Part shown: positions 60,886 through 64,000 of the stretch, piece by piece
Layout: every line of letters starts with the position of its first letter
How positions within the stretch are numbered: position 1 is the first letter of the stretch
Assembly: GCA_035606355.1 (NCBI GenBank)
Contig: DATNFO010000041.1
Location: 1-64,000, forward strand
Direction: 5' to 3'
Length of the DNA: 64,000 bases
Source: Sulfopaludibacter sp035606355
Lineage (GTDB): Bacteria > Acidobacteriota > Terriglobia > Bryobacterales > Bryobacteraceae
Notes under the pieces: generated by a model
Database searches by the model: none
What the model was told of the DNA's origin: nothing
What the model saw: only the letters and a program-made list of their open reading frames with translations
Made by a program: the position numbers and the translations under genes

Positions 60886-60893
<8 letters not shown>
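60228..60893 (-). CDS. ctaE: Cytochrome c oxidase subunit III
   Basis: 221 residues with five to six membrane helices. Family motifs: GMWIFLITEIMFFGGMFLAY, VLLGMVFLGVKAYEWN, LYFCMTGLHALHMVVGVGLL and the terminal GLYWHFVDIIWIFLFPLLYL. Subunit III stabilises the catalytic core. It overlaps ctaD by 8 nt. Confidence 0.94.
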
Positions 60894-62511
<1,618 letters not shown>

Positions 62512-62515
62512 AAGT

Positions 62516-63499
62516 TCAACGTTTCGGTGTTGGAGTCGCACTCGGGGTTAGCGGTGCGTTGGTATTCACGGCCGGCGTCGCTGCCGGCGTTTGCGACAAA
62601 GACTTCACGTATTCAATCAGTTGCAGTACGCCCTCTTCGGTGACCAGCCCCTGGAAAGTAGGCATTACCGGCTGGAATCCGGCCACGACCTTCGCGTTCG
62701 GCTGCAGAATCGATTCCCGGATGTACGCCTCATCGGCATGAATGTCATTTCCGCTGGAAAGCCGGACGTTGCTGTTATATAAGCCGACCAGGCTCGGGCA
62801 GCGGCCCGACCCGTCCGGATGGTGACAATTGCCGCAAGCCAGCGACATGAACAGCTTTTCTCCGTTTTCGGCAAGAGAACCCATGGCACGTCCGCCGCTC
62901 AGCCAATCCTGGTAATCCTTGCGTTCCATGACATAGACCCAGCCGATCATGCCGGAGTGTTTCGTGCCGCAGTACTCGGCGCAGAACAGGTGATATTTGC
63001 CGGGCTTGGTGGGAGTGAACCACGTAGTGGAATAGCGGCCGGGGACTACGTCCTGCTTGGTCCGGAAGGCCGGGACGAAGAAGCTGTGGATCACATCCTC
63101 GCTGGTCATGGTCAGCTTGACGGGAACGCCGACCGGAATGTGCAGCTCGTTGATTTCGCGCTGGCCTTCCTGGTGCTGGAGCTTCCACATCCACTGCTTC
63201 CCGACGACGTAGATGTTCATCGCGTTGTTAGGCGGGCGGCTTTCGCGGAAGAAGATGCTGGCGCCCCACGTGAACATGATCATCGTGAGGCCGAAAGGAA
63301 TTACAGTCCAGAGAATCTCAAGCGCCATACCGCCGTGCACCACGGCCGGCAACTCCTGTTCGGAGCGGCGGCGATAGCGAATGGCGAAATAGAATAGCGC
63401 ACCAAAAATCAGTACCGTAAAGAAGACGCTGACGCCGAGCAGGAAGTAGAGAAGGTGGTCCACTTCCGGCGCGAAGGTGGATGCTTGTTCAGGAAACAT
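62516..63499 (-). CDS. ctaC: Cytochrome c oxidase subunit II with fused cytochrome c domain
   Basis: 327 residues. Two membrane helices (about 15-40, 58-82), then the CuA domain with ligands His138, Cys173, Cys177, His181 and Met184 (FCAEYCGTKHSGM), and a C-terminal cytochrome c domain with haem motif CGNCH (222-226) and a distal Met in PVMPTFQG. This fusion is the hallmark of caa3-type oxidases. A Pro/Thr-rich tail ends the protein. Confidence 0.95.
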   Translation of the reverse strand: MFPEQASTFAPEVDHLLYFLLGVSVFFTVLIFGALFYFAIRYRRRSEQELPAVVHGGMALEILWTVIPFGLTMIMFTWGASIFFRESRPPNNAMNIYVVGKQWMWKLQHQEGQREINELHIPVGVPVKLTMTSEDVIHSFFVPAFRTKQDVVPGRYSTTWFTPTKPGKYHLFCAEYCGTKHSGMIGWVYVMERKDYQDWLSGGRAMGSLAENGEKLFMSLACGNCHHPDGSGRCPSLVGLYNSNVRLSSGNDIHADEAYIRESILQPNAKVVAGFQPVMPTFQGLVTEEGVLQLIEYVKSLSQTPAATPAVNTNAPLTPSATPTPKR

Positions 63500-63523
63500 A
63501 AGGTAGATTACCCATTGTGAAAA

Positions 63524-64000
63524 TTATCCAGCCCGCCTCTCGCCGCCAGGGTGCGGTTTGCGCTCGCGTCGAAACGCGACAACCAAAAACGCGCCGCAGA
63601 TCAGCACAAAGCCGGCGCCGCTCAGCCGCAGAGTATTCATGGCGAGAGCGCCGTATTTTCCGGTAGCGGGGTCGTAATGATAACAGAACAGCAGTATGGC
63701 GTCGACCGGCGTGCCGATCTTATTGTTTGACGCTTCCACCAAACCGAGTCGCAAATCGCGCGGCGAATACTCCACCCCGTAGAAGTAGCGGCTGAGGCGC
63801 CCATCGGGTGTCAGCACCATTACTCCACTGGCGTGCGCGAACTGCTCGGTCTTGGGGTCGTACTTATAATGAAAGCCCACAGCATCGGTGAGCGCTTTGA
63901 TGTTGGCTTCGTCGCCGGTCAGGAAGTGCCACCCGTTGGCGGTGTTCGGGCGATTGTAGCGCTTGAGATACGTTTCCTTTTTCGCCGCGGCTATTTCCGG
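63524..64000 (-). CDS. SCO1/SenC-family copper chaperone, 5' end beyond the window
   Basis: About 158 C-terminal residues; the frame runs off the right edge. ETYLKRYNRPNTANGWHFLTGD, then AVGFHYKYDPKTEQFAHASG (with the conserved His of the copper site) and VLTPDGRLSRYFYGVEYSPRDL are clear SCO-family text. The N-terminal CxxxC copper motif would lie outside the window. A C-terminal membrane helix (LSGAGFVLICGAFLVVAF) follows, as in some acidobacterial SCO proteins. It precedes ctaC by 24 nt and would deliver copper to CuA. Confidence 0.88.
   Translation of the reverse strand, partial: PEIAAAKKETYLKRYNRPNTANGWHFLTGDEANIKALTDAVGFHYKYDPKTEQFAHASGVMVLTPDGRLSRYFYGVEYSPRDLRLGLVEASNNKIGTPVDAILLFCYHYDPATGKYGALAMNTLRLSGAGFVLICGAFLVVAFRRERKPHPGGERRAG

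Overview
The window looks like a chromosomal segment of a GC-rich acidobacterium, most likely of the Bryobacterales / Candidatus Solibacter type. Lineage clues seen directly are two secreted proteins with the Solibacter-type C-terminal domain (TIGR03437 family; the NAAS..PG.IV..G signature near 48680 and a whole-protein version at 10502-11299), BACON-like repeats, and several dispersed palindromic intergenic repeats. The assignment is inference from gene families, not a database match. No rRNA, tRNA, CRISPR array, insertion sequence or prophage was recognised.

Layout. 1-1.1 kb: the tail of an unknown gene, a small unknown gene, a 53-residue bacterial metallothionein and a convergent stand-alone winged-helix regulator. 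1.1-4.0 kb (minus strand): a decaheme cytochrome c plus an MtrB/PioB-like outer-membrane barrel, i.e. a porin-cytochrome electron conduit. 4.2-6.8 kb: a soluble PRC/MgtE_N/CBS protein coupled to an unusual NRAMP-family transporter, probably for Mg2+. 6.8-10.4 kb: selB and a BlaI/BlaR1-type regulator-protease pair. 11.4-25.0 kb: an ECF sigma / anti-sigma pair leading straight into a complete type II secretion operon (E, F, G, H, I, J, K, L, M, C-like, one unknown gene, D). Two of its pseudopilin genes (gspH, gspK) appear to take their leader peptides from inserted palindromic repeats.

25.3-34.9 kb: housekeeping and metabolic genes (ligA, a lipid kinase with no normal start codon, an AraC regulator, a VOC protein, priA, a DHA2 drug exporter, an aldehyde dehydrogenase), several with -10-like boxes directly against the start codon. 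35.0-37.3 kb (minus): a small secreted protein and nagA-nagB. 37.4-42.3 kb: a surface-glycan cluster (two GT2 enzymes, DUF2304, a TMTC-like membrane TPR protein, a GT4 enzyme). 42.3-45.6 kb: a glutaryl-CoA-dehydrogenase-like enzyme and a membrane-fused spermidine-synthase-like protein. 45.7-49.4 kb: a 1235-residue BACON/TIGR03437 secreted protein. 49.5-57.1 kb: a second, type IV pilus-like assembly operon (LolA-like, PilC, PilB, PilM, PilN, PilO, PilP-like and a Pro/Gly-rich pilin-like protein) with no secretin of its own. 57.8-59.9 kb: an S9 oligopeptidase. 59.9-64.0 kb (minus): a caa3-type cytochrome oxidase operon (sco, ctaC, ctaD, ctaE, ctaF) running off the right edge.

Taken together, the genes describe a Gram-negative aerobic heterotroph with a large investment in export (two secretion/pilus machines), surface proteins and glycans, and aerobic respiration plus a possible trans-outer-membrane electron route. 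The most unusual points are the repeat-derived prepilin leaders, the pore-less MgtE sensor beside an NRAMP-like pore, the secretin-less second pilus operon, and the metallothionein/regulator pair.
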